Positions 1-6,637 of a stretch of 11,603 nucleotides of DNA are shown here, piece after piece. Every line of letters starts with the position of its first letter. Position 1 is the first letter of the stretch. Made by a program: the position numbers and the translations under genes. Source of the stretch: Desertivirga sp966211215 (GTDB taxonomy: Bacteria; Bacteroidota; Bacteroidia; Sphingobacteriales; Sphingobacteriaceae); NCBI GenBank assembly GCA_966211215.1, contig CBIHNR010000177.1, positions 1 to 11,603 of the forward strand, in the 5' to 3' direction. The notes under the pieces were generated by a model, which saw only the letters and a program-made list of their open reading frames with translations, made no database searches and was not told the DNA's origin.

Positions 1-49
1 TCTTATCTCTTATCTCTTATCTCTTGCTTCCACCTCACACCTCCAATCC
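1..49. repeat. Heptanucleotide tandem repeat array, cut by the window edge
   Basis: The plus strand reads as consecutive 7-bp units: TCTTATC three times, then TCTTGCT, TCCACCT, CACACCT and CCAATCC, becoming steadily more degenerate. The first three units are identical, and the array probably continues past the left edge. The stop codon of the glycosyltransferase at 35-1039 (TGA, 37-35 on the minus strand) lies within the degenerate part. The unit TCTTGCT also occurs in the array at 2834-3001, so the two belong to one repeat family. On the coding strand the GATAAGA unit creates TAA stops in the frames it passes through, so this part cannot be a long coding sequence. Confidence 0.85.
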
Positions 50-1039
50 CAGCCCCCTATACACCTCCAAATAATCCTCCGCAATTTTCTCCTTGGAAAA
101 CCGCTTTACGTTTTCAAACCCCTTTTGTTTGATATCCTCTCTTAAAGCCTCGTTCTCAATCATCGTTTCAACCCCCTGTCTAATAGACTCAACGCTAAAT
201 GGGTCAACAAAAATTGCAGCCTCTCCTGCTATTTCCGGCATAGATGAGCAATTACTGGTTAGAACAGGTAAGCCCACAGACTGTGCTTCCAGAATAGGCA
301 GGCCAAAGCCTTCAACGATGGAGGCATACGCCAGAAAGTCTGCCTGAGTATATTCCTGATAGAGTTCTTCCTGGGAAATTTTATATTTATTTTCGAATGA
401 AATGCCAGCCTCTTTTAGTAAGGTGATAATGGTTTCATTCAGCCTTCCAATAATCACCAGATGGCAGGTCCTTCCTTTAAGCGCCTTGGTAAGCCTTTCA
501 ATATTTTTATTAAAAGCTGTCCCTATTTGTAAAATTCTCGGTTGAGTACGATTGAAGGCTTTAACTTGCAGGGGCGGAATATATTGCCCATCAATAAAAT
601 TATAAATCACCTTTATCTTATCGGGAGATATCGCCACCTGTTTTAAGATCTCCTTCTTGGTCGCTTCTGAAACAACAGTGATCACATGCGCGAAGCGGCA
701 GGGAAGGCTTACCCAAAAAAGCTTTAAAATAGCTTTTGCAAGTCCCTGGCTTCTGTCTATAAAACTAAGGTCGTGAATCGTAATCACTCGTTTGCAAAAA
801 AGAGCTCCTAAAACTGTATAATACACATCTCCCGTGATATGGATTATTTGATTTCGATGTTTTAATAGAGTGACGGTGTTTCTAATCCTGTTAACTAAGC
901 CCGAGCTCATCCAGGGAAGGGTCACTTTATCAACCGGAATGGTTTTCAGTTTAAAAACCTCATGAATATTATTGAACAAGTATTCTATACTAAATACATT
1001 TTGATGGGGTTTTCGGAAAACGAGAAGGATTTTTTTCAT
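35..1039 (-). CDS. GT4-type (GT-B fold) glycosyltransferase
   Basis: This 334-residue soluble enzyme probably transfers a sugar from a nucleotide-sugar donor to the growing lipid-linked oligosaccharide at the cytoplasmic face of the membrane. The N-terminal Rossmann half (about 1-160) has the acceptor-side pattern HITGDVYY (67-74) followed by TIHDLSF (87-93) and VVSE (122-125). The C-terminal half starts near RILQIGTAFNKNIERL (168-183), a typical donor-domain opening. It carries the GT4 E-x7-E signature at E243 and E251 in EGFGLPILE. The ATG at 1039 starts directly on the first beta strand (KKILLVF). It follows the polymerase gene by 7 bp and is probably co-transcribed with it. The last residues (GLGLEV) and the stop run into the heptanucleotide repeat at the window edge, so the C-terminus may have been altered by the repeat. 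The sugar specificity cannot be read from the sequence. Confidence 0.92.
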   Translation of the reverse strand: MKKILLVFRKPHQNVFSIEYLFNNIHEVFKLKTIPVDKVTLPWMSSGLVNRIRNTVTLLKHRNQIIHITGDVYYTVLGALFCKRVITIHDLSFIDRSQGLAKAILKLFWVSLPCRFAHVITVVSEATKKEILKQVAISPDKIKVIYNFIDGQYIPPLQVKAFNRTQPRILQIGTAFNKNIERLTKALKGRTCHLVIIGRLNETIITLLKEAGISFENKYKISQEELYQEYTQADFLAYASIVEGFGLPILEAQSVGLPVLTSNCSSMPEIAGEAAIFVDPFSVESIRQGVETMIENEALREDIKQKGFENVKRFSKEKIAEDYLEVYRGLGLEV

Positions 1040-1046
1040 TAGTGTG

Positions 1047-2465
1047 TTAAACTTTTCGGATATAATCCATCCATCGTAAGGCGAAAAATAAAATAAACAT
1101 GGAAACTAAACTCCAAAAGGTACTATTTAAGAGGAACTCCATAGTATCGCCGCGCCATAAGAACTGAAAAAAACCATTATAAAAAATTACGCAACCTGTT
1201 TCATACCCTCCCAGGTAATTTTCTGCGGTGTTGCATAGCGCCTGACTAACTATTCCAATTAGCAACATGTAAATAAACACACCTAATGCACCTCCGCTTA
1301 AATAACCATCTACTACTGGTCTCGTTTTTGCTGATGCAGTAGATTCTTCGTCAATTACCCCTGCCTCATAAACACGTTGCATAGCCAATGATTCCGTAAT
1401 GGGCTTTCCCGGCCATAACACACGCGGCATAATAACCATTACAGAATTTTCTGCTATCTCAAAACCGTAATATGGGATATGTTTAGGGGTTGAATTCAAA
1501 AATTGAGTAAACATACTTATCTCACTTAGGCGATTGGTTAAAAATGCCCAGTTAGTGTCTTCAACTTCCAACTCTCCTCCCGAGAAGATAGTTTCAAAGG
1601 CTTCCGACCGGGCTTGTTCAACGCTGGTCTCCCCACTCCAGGCTTGCCCCCTAATAATGCTGGCATAAGTTGGCAGTACATAAAAGAGAAATAAAAAGCC
1701 TGGAATAGATAAAGCAATAACCAGTTTTCTGTAATGCGGGTAAAGAAGGCAGGCCAGGATAATAAAGTTTACTAAGATATGCTCTTTATAGCCGGTAAGT
1801 GTTGAATTGATAGCATTGGCAATAAATACACTGCCCCCTATAGTCAACAGTTTGAGGCTTTTGGAAGTAATGCCTTTCACAAAGAGTACAGCGCCACTAA
1901 ATACAGCCACATTATATAGGCCTATGGAGAATTGAAAGAGCCCAGGCAGCCGTTGCATCACAATACTGAATAAGAAGCTAATGATGCAAACTTTTATTAT
2001 CCAATCTGGCTTGGAGGCTTTTGGTGTGGGAATATACTTTAAGTGATTATATAAATGTTTATGTTGAATAATAATAATCCCGCTAACTAAGGCAGCATGG
2101 GCTAAAAGGCTTAAGCGTTGGCAGGCCGCAATATCGTTTAGGGAATCGTAAATTAACCTTTCATCATAATCTGTTACCCTTTCAAAATACTTATAACCTA
2201 AAGTGTCCAGAAAATAGAATATGGAAGTGCAACACATAAACCCTGCAAATATCAATTGCTGGATAAAAATCGGACGCATGATTTGTCGGTATACCGGTAA
2301 GTCAGGCAATACAAAACGGGCCGGTGAAAACCAGGTTTGGAAAAAAATAAAAAAAGATCCCCCCCAGGCAATCCAATATGATGTGACAGGTTGGCCCTGA
2401 AATAATACAGATAATATCCAAGGGACGTATAAACTAATAACTAGTGCTTGTGCCTTCCCCGCCAT
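1047..2465 (-). CDS. Wzy-like oligosaccharide repeat-unit polymerase
   Basis: This is a 472-residue polytopic membrane protein with about ten to twelve hydrophobic segments, for example near 8-23, 30-46, 66-86, 118-133, 156-170, 205-220, 228-243, 250-268, 392-410 and 448-464. A large hydrophilic loop (about 270-390) lies between the later segments. It contains NRLSEISMFTQF (311-322) and MPRVLWPGKP (346-355); an arginine-rich 'PR-lWP-KP' loop is what I recall from Bacteroidetes O-antigen polymerase-like proteins. Wzy enzymes join undecaprenyl-pyrophosphate-linked repeat units in the periplasm, and conserved loop arginines are important for this. The upstream gene ends TAA immediately before this ATG (TAAATG), which suggests translational coupling. 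The family is poorly conserved, so the call rests on topology, the loop motif and the surrounding GT genes. An exopolysaccharide polymerase, or another large membrane protein of the pathway, is the main alternative. Confidence 0.75.
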   Translation of the reverse strand: MAGKAQALVISLYVPWILSVLFQGQPVTSYWIAWGGSFFIFFQTWFSPARFVLPDLPVYRQIMRPIFIQQLIFAGFMCCTSIFYFLDTLGYKYFERVTDYDERLIYDSLNDIAACQRLSLLAHAALVSGIIIIQHKHLYNHLKYIPTPKASKPDWIIKVCIISFLFSIVMQRLPGLFQFSIGLYNVAVFSGAVLFVKGITSKSLKLLTIGGSVFIANAINSTLTGYKEHILVNFIILACLLYPHYRKLVIALSIPGFLFLFYVLPTYASIIRGQAWSGETSVEQARSEAFETIFSGGELEVEDTNWAFLTNRLSEISMFTQFLNSTPKHIPYYGFEIAENSVMVIMPRVLWPGKPITESLAMQRVYEAGVIDEESTASAKTRPVVDGYLSGGALGVFIYMLLIGIVSQALCNTAENYLGGYETGCVIFYNGFFQFLWRGDTMEFLLNSTFWSLVSMFILFFALRWMDYIRKV

Positions 2466-3776
2466 TTAGCGCAATATCTCCTCTATGCAAATAGCTTGTT
2501 TTTCAAAGCTCCAATTTTTAATAATATCCCTGCTTATAGTGCCTTGGGTAACAAGGCGGTCACCGCTGTTGGTAAGCAAATTGAGTTTATCTTTAAGTTG
2601 GTCAAGGTTTCCAGACTGAAATACCTCTCCATTTTCTTTTATCAAATCAGGATGGCATCCAACTTTATCCGATACCAAAACAGCCTTGCCGGCCGCCATA
2701 GCTTCATTAACAGCCAGCCCCCAGGTTTCACGTGGCCCCTTAGAAGGAAGACAAAATAAATCACATGCTTGGTAAATAACAGGCATCATCTGCTGGTTCT
2801 GAAAATCCATAAAATGCACCCGTTGCTTCCAATCCTCGCTTTCGTTTTCCAAATTCTCGACCCCAAACTCTTGACTCATGGCTCCTGACTCTAGCGTCTC
2901 ATTTCTAAACTCTTGACTCTTGCCCCTTGCTTCTCGCTTTTCACTTCTAAACTCCTGACTTTTGTCTCTAACTTCTTGCTTCTCATCTCTCAAATTACAC
3001 TCCCTCTTCAACTCCTCCTCCAATACACCATTTCCCACAAATAGCAAATGTACGTTTCTTAGATTCAGTTCTCGAAAAGCTTGTAGTAAAAGCCCAGGAT
3101 CTTTTTTCGGCTCCAGTTTCCCGGCAAAGAGGATTAGTATTTCAAAATCAAGTATTCCCAAATTTTTTCTTAATTCAAAGACTTCTCTTTCCCGAGGCTG
3201 ATTAAATCTATAATTGTCTATAGCATGTGGAGCAAAGCAGAGCTGATTTTCTTTAACTCCATATTTCAGGTAATAAGCTTTATTCGCCTGGCCTACATAC
3301 AAAGCTTTATCAATATGTTTATAGATCCAGGTAAGGAATATGCCCCTTAAAAGACTTTTCCACCCGGGTATACTGTCATTCAAGTTGGAATCCCCCCTAA
3401 ACCATACAGGGATTTTCTTATTAAAATAACGTAATATTTTCAGGTGGCTTTGGTATGCCCATCCGTAAATTAAGATAGCATTGGGCTTAAATGCTTCAAC
3501 CTGAGCGATGGCATCAGGATTGTTTATTCCGCTAAAATGATTAGATCCCGGCTGTTTGGCGGTGTTCCTTAAAAATTGATAATTGTAACCTTCTAAAACC
3601 GGAATATCCCATTCTATTTTTTTTCCGAAGCCTGGGTCGAATTTAGCTACAGATTCCTCTCCCCATGTATAAAAAACTTTAAGCTCAACTTTCCCCCTTT
3701 CCGTTAACAGCTTAAACACAGGAGCATAATATTGTATAGGATGGGTGATAATAACAGCGAGTTTTTTTTTACTCAT
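2466..3776 (-). CDS. GT4-type glycosyltransferase with a repeat-derived insertion
   Basis: This 436-residue GT-B enzyme probably adds a sugar during repeat-unit assembly in the cytoplasm. The start chosen is the ATG at 3776, which reads MSKKKLAVIITHPIQYYAP; an in-frame TTG at 3788 adds only four residues and is less likely. The N-terminal domain spans about 1-200, with IPVWFRGDSN at 122-131. The donor domain opens with LFAGKLEPKKDPGLLL (216-231) and carries E-x7-E at E350 and E358 (ETWGLAVNE). Between VLEEELKRE (251-259) and the next conserved strand RVHFMDFQNQ (319-328), where GT4 enzymes normally have a short loop, there are about 55 extra residues. These are rich in E, K, R, S and Q and are encoded by the heptanucleotide array at 2834-3001. 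The insertion keeps the frame and lies in a probable surface loop, so the fold could survive. Whether the enzyme is active is unknown. It is the first gene after the long non-coding gap and may have its own promoter. Confidence 0.92.
   Translation of the reverse strand: MSKKKLAVIITHPIQYYAPVFKLLTERGKVELKVFYTWGEESVAKFDPGFGKKIEWDIPVLEGYNYQFLRNTAKQPGSNHFSGINNPDAIAQVEAFKPNAILIYGWAYQSHLKILRYFNKKIPVWFRGDSNLNDSIPGWKSLLRGIFLTWIYKHIDKALYVGQANKAYYLKYGVKENQLCFAPHAIDNYRFNQPREREVFELRKNLGILDFEILILFAGKLEPKKDPGLLLQAFRELNLRNVHLLFVGNGVLEEELKRECNLRDEKQEVRDKSQEFRSEKREARGKSQEFRNETLESGAMSQEFGVENLENESEDWKQRVHFMDFQNQQMMPVIYQACDLFCLPSKGPRETWGLAVNEAMAAGKAVLVSDKVGCHPDLIKENGEVFQSGNLDQLKDKLNLLTNSGDRLVTQGTISRDIIKNWSFEKQAICIEEILR
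2834..3001. repeat. Intragenic degenerate heptanucleotide array with 42-bp higher-order units
   Basis: Reading the plus strand in steps of seven gives units such as TCTTGAC (2869, 2911), TCCTGAC (2883, 2953), TCTAAAC (2904, 2946), TCTTGCC (2918), TCTTGCT (2974), TCTCGCT (2932) and TCTCATC (2981), all in one phase with no gaps. The pair TCTAAAC-TC(T/C)TGAC recurs exactly every 42 bp (units at 2953, 2911 and 2869, with a decayed copy at 2995), which defines four 42-bp blocks. Weak similarity continues a little below 2834. Because 7 and 3 share no factor, the encoded protein repeats every 7 residues, with a clearer 14-residue period: RDKSQEF, RGKSQEF and GAMSQEF alternate with RSEKREA, RNETLES and GVENLEN. 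The gene's frame stays open through the whole array. Confidence 0.93.
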
Positions 3777-3802
3777 AGATGGCGGCAATAGAATCTTTTT
3801 GC

Positions 3803-3850
3803 AATAAAAGCACCGTAAAAGTAAGAATTTATTAATAAAAGCCGTAAAAG
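3803..3850. repeat. Short imperfect direct repeat upstream of the glycosyltransferase at 2466-3776
   Basis: AATAAAAGCACCGTAAAAG (3803-3821) and AATAAAAGCCGTAAAAG (3834-3850) are the same sequence apart from two extra bases, and they start 31 bp apart. They lie 27-74 bp before the preferred start codon at 3776, where promoter or operator elements would be expected. They could be a pair of regulator-binding sites or simply a small duplication. Nothing in the window identifies a regulator. Confidence 0.6.
3816..3823 (-). promoter_or_regulatory. Possible Bacteroidetes -7 promoter element
   Basis: On the minus strand this reads TACTTTTA, seven of eight positions of the Bacteroidetes -7 consensus TAnnTTTG. 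A start about 7 bp downstream would leave a leader of roughly 30 bases before the ATG at 3776. No convincing -33 TTTG-type element lies at the proper spacing, and AT-rich DNA gives such matches by chance. The main support is position: this is the only long gap in the cluster. Confidence 0.22.
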
Positions 3851-3877
3851 ATTGAATGGGAGTAGCAGAGTGGTGAT

Positions 3878-3976
3878 GTCACCCCTGAGGTTCTCGAAGT
3901 GTTATACTCAAGAAACGGATTTGTAGGGTGCTTAAGGCTTTAGCCTATGTTTGAAAAATGGGATACTCAGCCTGAC
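3878..3976. repeat. Intergenic REP/MITE-like element with imperfect inverted ends
   Basis: The 249-bp stretch between genes (3790-4038) contains no credible ORF. Within it GTCACCCCTGAG (3878-3889) and CTCAGCCTGAC (3966-3976) form an imperfect inverted pair about 99 bp across. Near the left end, CACCCCTGAG followed by GTT and CTCGAAGTG can fold into a small hairpin (GAG with CTC, CAC with GTG). The overlapping GGTGATGTCACC (3872-3883) is a perfect 5-bp inverted repeat with a 2-bp centre. The string resembles dispersed 'CACCCTGAG...CTCGAAGGGT' repeats that I recall from Bacteroidetes genomes. A role as terminator, operator or decayed mobile repeat cannot be separated from sequence alone. No U-tract follows the hairpin on the minus strand, which argues against a classic terminator. 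Confidence 0.4.
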
Positions 3977-4038
3977 AATGCACTTTAAGGCTAATCTTCG
4001 CAGCTTTCACAATTTATGTCATAGAATTCCCTATAGGT

Positions 4039-5394
4039 TTATAGACCTCCCGATATGGAAGACTTTTTGTTTTTTCCTCTGAATTGTTTATGGAGACCTA
4101 AAGCGAAAGAAGCCAGCACTTCATCGAACAGGTCGCACTGCTCCTTCGCCATAAATCGTGCCGTGTACATACTAAACTTTTCTTTATGCAAAACCGGCTG
4201 CTTTAAATTACCCTTAGCAAGTGCATTTAGACTTCCAAATAATTGTTCAATGATTGCCTCCTCCTTCATTCCGAAGGTGGCAACATCCGTATCATAACAC
4301 TTCTTTAAAATTCCCACAGCACTGCTTTGAGGGTGGAAGATTGCCAGGATGGGTTTCTTCGTTAACAAATAAGGGTATATTTTTGACGCTGTGTAGCCCG
4401 GATCGTCTGAGCCGGTGATTAAAAGTGCATCTGCTTTTAAAAGAAGGTTTAATCCCGAATAAAATGGAATCCGGTCGGTTAATTCGGTAACATATTTATT
4501 TACTTCAATTTCCTCCGTTAACGGTTCTATCGTCTTCTTCCCTTGCCCCGCAGCTGCATAACTGGTACCTATAAAACTGAAGCGTATATTTTTAAACAGT
4601 TCAGGAGATTCATTTAAGCCTTTTTTGAACGCTTTAAAAATAAATCTCAGGGCTTTGTGCATATCGTAACCACCACGCCCTATATATACAATATTTTTAA
4701 ATTCCGGCTTTAACTTAAAGGGTTCAACGATTGATGCCTGATTGTCTTTCGCTATTTCAAAATCCTTATCAAATGCGCCAAAAGTGATTACTTTTTGAGG
4801 TATTGCCTTGATATTAGAATAGCGTTCGTTAAGTGTGTTTAGATATGCTTGCGAGACACTGATCAAACCATCCACGTTCTTCATAGCGAGAGGCTCCATA
4901 TATTTATTTAATCGATAAGAGAACCAATACTTTGGTGGACGTTCACTCTTTGGCTTATCCTGGTAATATTCAGAATGCCAGGGATCCTGCATATCGATCA
5001 CAAAAGGGATATTAAACTTTTTTTTCCAGTAGGTCCCCAAAATACATACTGGAAATTGGGTAGTGGAAAAGTATATTAGATCGAATCTTTTTTCGGATAG
5101 CAAAGAATCTACAAACTCTTTGTAAAACCATAATGAACGAAGCGCAATACTGCCAAGGCCTAACTTAGATGTAAACTTCTTTGAAAACGCTTTAACGAAA
5201 TGTACTGGAATATGATCGGGGATAGATTTAAGTAACAAAGGATCTGTATTCATATCAGACATGCTGAGATCTACACTTACAACCTCTGGCTCCCAGTTGA
5301 ATTCTGAAAAGTAGGAAATACTCATTCGAACACGCTGCATATCTGCAGCATTAGTAGGGGGGAAATATGGCGATATGATTAATACTCTCTTCAC
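4039..5394 (-). CDS. GT-B glycosyltransferase of the 'PYFPPTNAADMQRVR' type
   Basis: This 451-residue protein has the N-terminal pattern IISPYFPPTNAADMQRVRMS (6-25). It continues with FDLIYFSTTQFP (104-115), VIDMQDPWHSEYY (132-144) and the domain-boundary segment VDGLISVSQAYLNTL (174-188), all typical of a GT4-like family found in polysaccharide clusters. The donor domain opens with NIVYIGRGGYDMHKALRF (234-251). The canonical E-x7-E is not obvious; its place is taken by a segment with GSDDPGYTASKIYPYL, as in other members of this subgroup. Translation starts at GTG (5394-5392), overlapping the upstream TAG by one base (TAGTG), so coupling to the previous gene is likely. No better ATG exists, because the first beta strand begins at residue 2. 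It is the last gene before the long non-coding gap. Donor and acceptor are unknown. Confidence 0.88.
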   Translation of the reverse strand: MKRVLIISPYFPPTNAADMQRVRMSISYFSEFNWEPEVVSVDLSMSDMNTDPLLLKSIPDHIPVHFVKAFSKKFTSKLGLGSIALRSLWFYKEFVDSLLSEKRFDLIYFSTTQFPVCILGTYWKKKFNIPFVIDMQDPWHSEYYQDKPKSERPPKYWFSYRLNKYMEPLAMKNVDGLISVSQAYLNTLNERYSNIKAIPQKVITFGAFDKDFEIAKDNQASIVEPFKLKPEFKNIVYIGRGGYDMHKALRFIFKAFKKGLNESPELFKNIRFSFIGTSYAAAGQGKKTIEPLTEEIEVNKYVTELTDRIPFYSGLNLLLKADALLITGSDDPGYTASKIYPYLLTKKPILAIFHPQSSAVGILKKCYDTDVATFGMKEEAIIEQLFGSLNALAKGNLKQPVLHKEKFSMYTARFMAKEQCDLFDEVLASFALGLHKQFRGKNKKSSISGGL

Positions 5395-6629
5395 TATATG
5401 ATACTTTCTATAAGCTTTAAAAATATCTTACTTTCTTCTTCCCAGTTTAAAGGACTTGTTGAATAATCTGCAGATTGCTCTTTTGCTGCAAATAAAGAAT
5501 CTGAATTTTCCAGGTAAGTAGATATTTTGTCTGCAATGTCTTTGGGTTTCTCCTTTTTATAAACAAGTCCAGCTCCTGGGTATTGCCTTAAAAGCTGTTG
5601 TTGAGCCATTGTATCGCTAGCGAGAATTGCAATACCAGCCTGCATATAAGTAAAGATTTTGTTGGTGAGGCAAATTTCCCTGTTATATGGAAAACCGGTT
5701 TCCGTGGCAAGGCCTATGTCAAATTGAGATGCAAATTCAGGAATTTTATCAGCATCAATCGGCTTATAGTAATGTAATTGAGACCTGGACAATCCTGCCT
5801 TGTCAGTCAGATGTCCAAATTCTTCAATAGTTTGATCTGTGGAGTTGCCTAATAAATGTAATTCTATTGTTTGTTGTTGGTTGATTAAGCCAATCGCCTC
5901 AATAATGTTTTCCAATCCTCTTCCCATTCCTATAGTTTGTGAAAACCAAAAGAGTTTTAAACAATCAGCTTCATGCCTCTTGGCCATATTGCTTATAGTT
6001 TTAGGAAATACGTTTAGAATTGAGGATATTTTTATGTTGGGAAATAGTTTAGCATATTCTTTCGCAATTAAAGGTGCTGCCGTAGATAAGTAATTCAGTC
6101 TGGGATAATATTTTTCCTCCAAAAATCTTTTATTTATAACATCTGGATCATTATCATCATCACTCGTCTCATATCTATGAAAGTCTTCTGCATCAAAACC
6201 ACACAATGCATTGTGATATTCTGCAGCAAGGACAGCCGCTGGCAAGGCACCTAGATTATGTCCAATATACAGATTTGCTTTGTGTCTTTTCGCTTCAGCT
6301 AACAGAAACGAAGTAGTTCTCGAAATAGATAGTTCGGGCAGGAATGGAAGTTTAAATCCTTTACAATACAGTGTTTTTGCGGCTTTATGTAGTAGACGAC
6401 TAAAAAAGTACAAAGTCTTTTGATTAATGGGATCTCCTCCAACTCTGATAGCTTTCCAATTTCTGGAAGATAAAAGTTTTTTATCTAATTCCGTTGCCCA
6501 GGCATTCCAATATTGATAAATAACAGTCACTTTGTAGCCCGCCCCACTTAAGGCATCGGCTTCTTTAACCAGTCTCGGATTTACAGAAGGTTGACCTGAT
6601 GATATTAAAACTACGTGTTTACCTTTCAA
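5394..6629 (-). CDS. GT-B glycosyltransferase with a TTG start
   Basis: This is a 411-residue GT4-like enzyme. The N-terminal half has SSGQPSVNPRLVKEADAL (10-27), YIGHNLGALPAAVLAAE (121-137) and GFDAEDFHRYE (144-154). The C-terminal half has LFWFSQTIGMGRGLENIIEA (226-245), the glycine-rich phosphate-binding turn of the donor domain, and TNKIFTYMQAGIAILAS (322-338) near the usual nucleotide-contact helix. The first strand (KGKHVVLISSG) begins straight after TTG at 6629, so this non-standard start is the best choice in frame. The only nearby ATG, at 6637-6635, is in another frame and reaches TGA after three codons. The upstream acyltransferase ends 8 bp before the start, and the next gene overlaps by one base. 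Substrates cannot be assigned. A small indel at the start is the alternative to a true TTG initiation. Confidence 0.86.
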   Translation of the reverse strand: MKGKHVVLISSGQPSVNPRLVKEADALSGAGYKVTVIYQYWNAWATELDKKLLSSRNWKAIRVGGDPINQKTLYFFSRLLHKAAKTLYCKGFKLPFLPELSISRTTSFLLAEAKRHKANLYIGHNLGALPAAVLAAEYHNALCGFDAEDFHRYETSDDDNDPDVINKRFLEEKYYPRLNYLSTAAPLIAKEYAKLFPNIKISSILNVFPKTISNMAKRHEADCLKLFWFSQTIGMGRGLENIIEAIGLINQQQTIELHLLGNSTDQTIEEFGHLTDKAGLSRSQLHYYKPIDADKIPEFASQFDIGLATETGFPYNREICLTNKIFTYMQAGIAILASDTMAQQQLLRQYPGAGLVYKKEKPKDIADKISTYLENSDSLFAAKEQSADYSTSPLNWEEESKIFLKLIESII

Positions 6630-6637
6630 AGCGCCAT

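Noticed and set aside
2834..3001. CRISPR array
   Set aside because: The units are 7 bp with no spacers of even length and no cas genes nearby, and the stretch is translated within a glycosyltransferase.
2448..3201. Plus-strand open frames at 2448-2759 and 2962-3201
   Set aside because: They are antisense to the well-supported glycosyltransferase. The second is open only because the heptamer array is serine/leucine-rich in that reading.
3777..3788. TTG start at 3788 for the glycosyltransferase at 2466-3776
   Set aside because: An ATG four codons downstream is followed at once by the first beta strand (KKLAVIITHPIQ), so the TTG adds nothing.
3872..3883. GGTGATGTCACC as a CRP/FNR-family operator
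   Set aside because: The half-sites and spacing do not match the TGTGA-N6-TCACA or TTGAT-N4-ATCAA patterns, and it is explained as well by the REP-like element around it.
3931..3948. CTTAAGGCTTTAGCCT as a transcription terminator
   Set aside because: The inverted arms leave only a 2-base loop and no T-tract follows on either strand.
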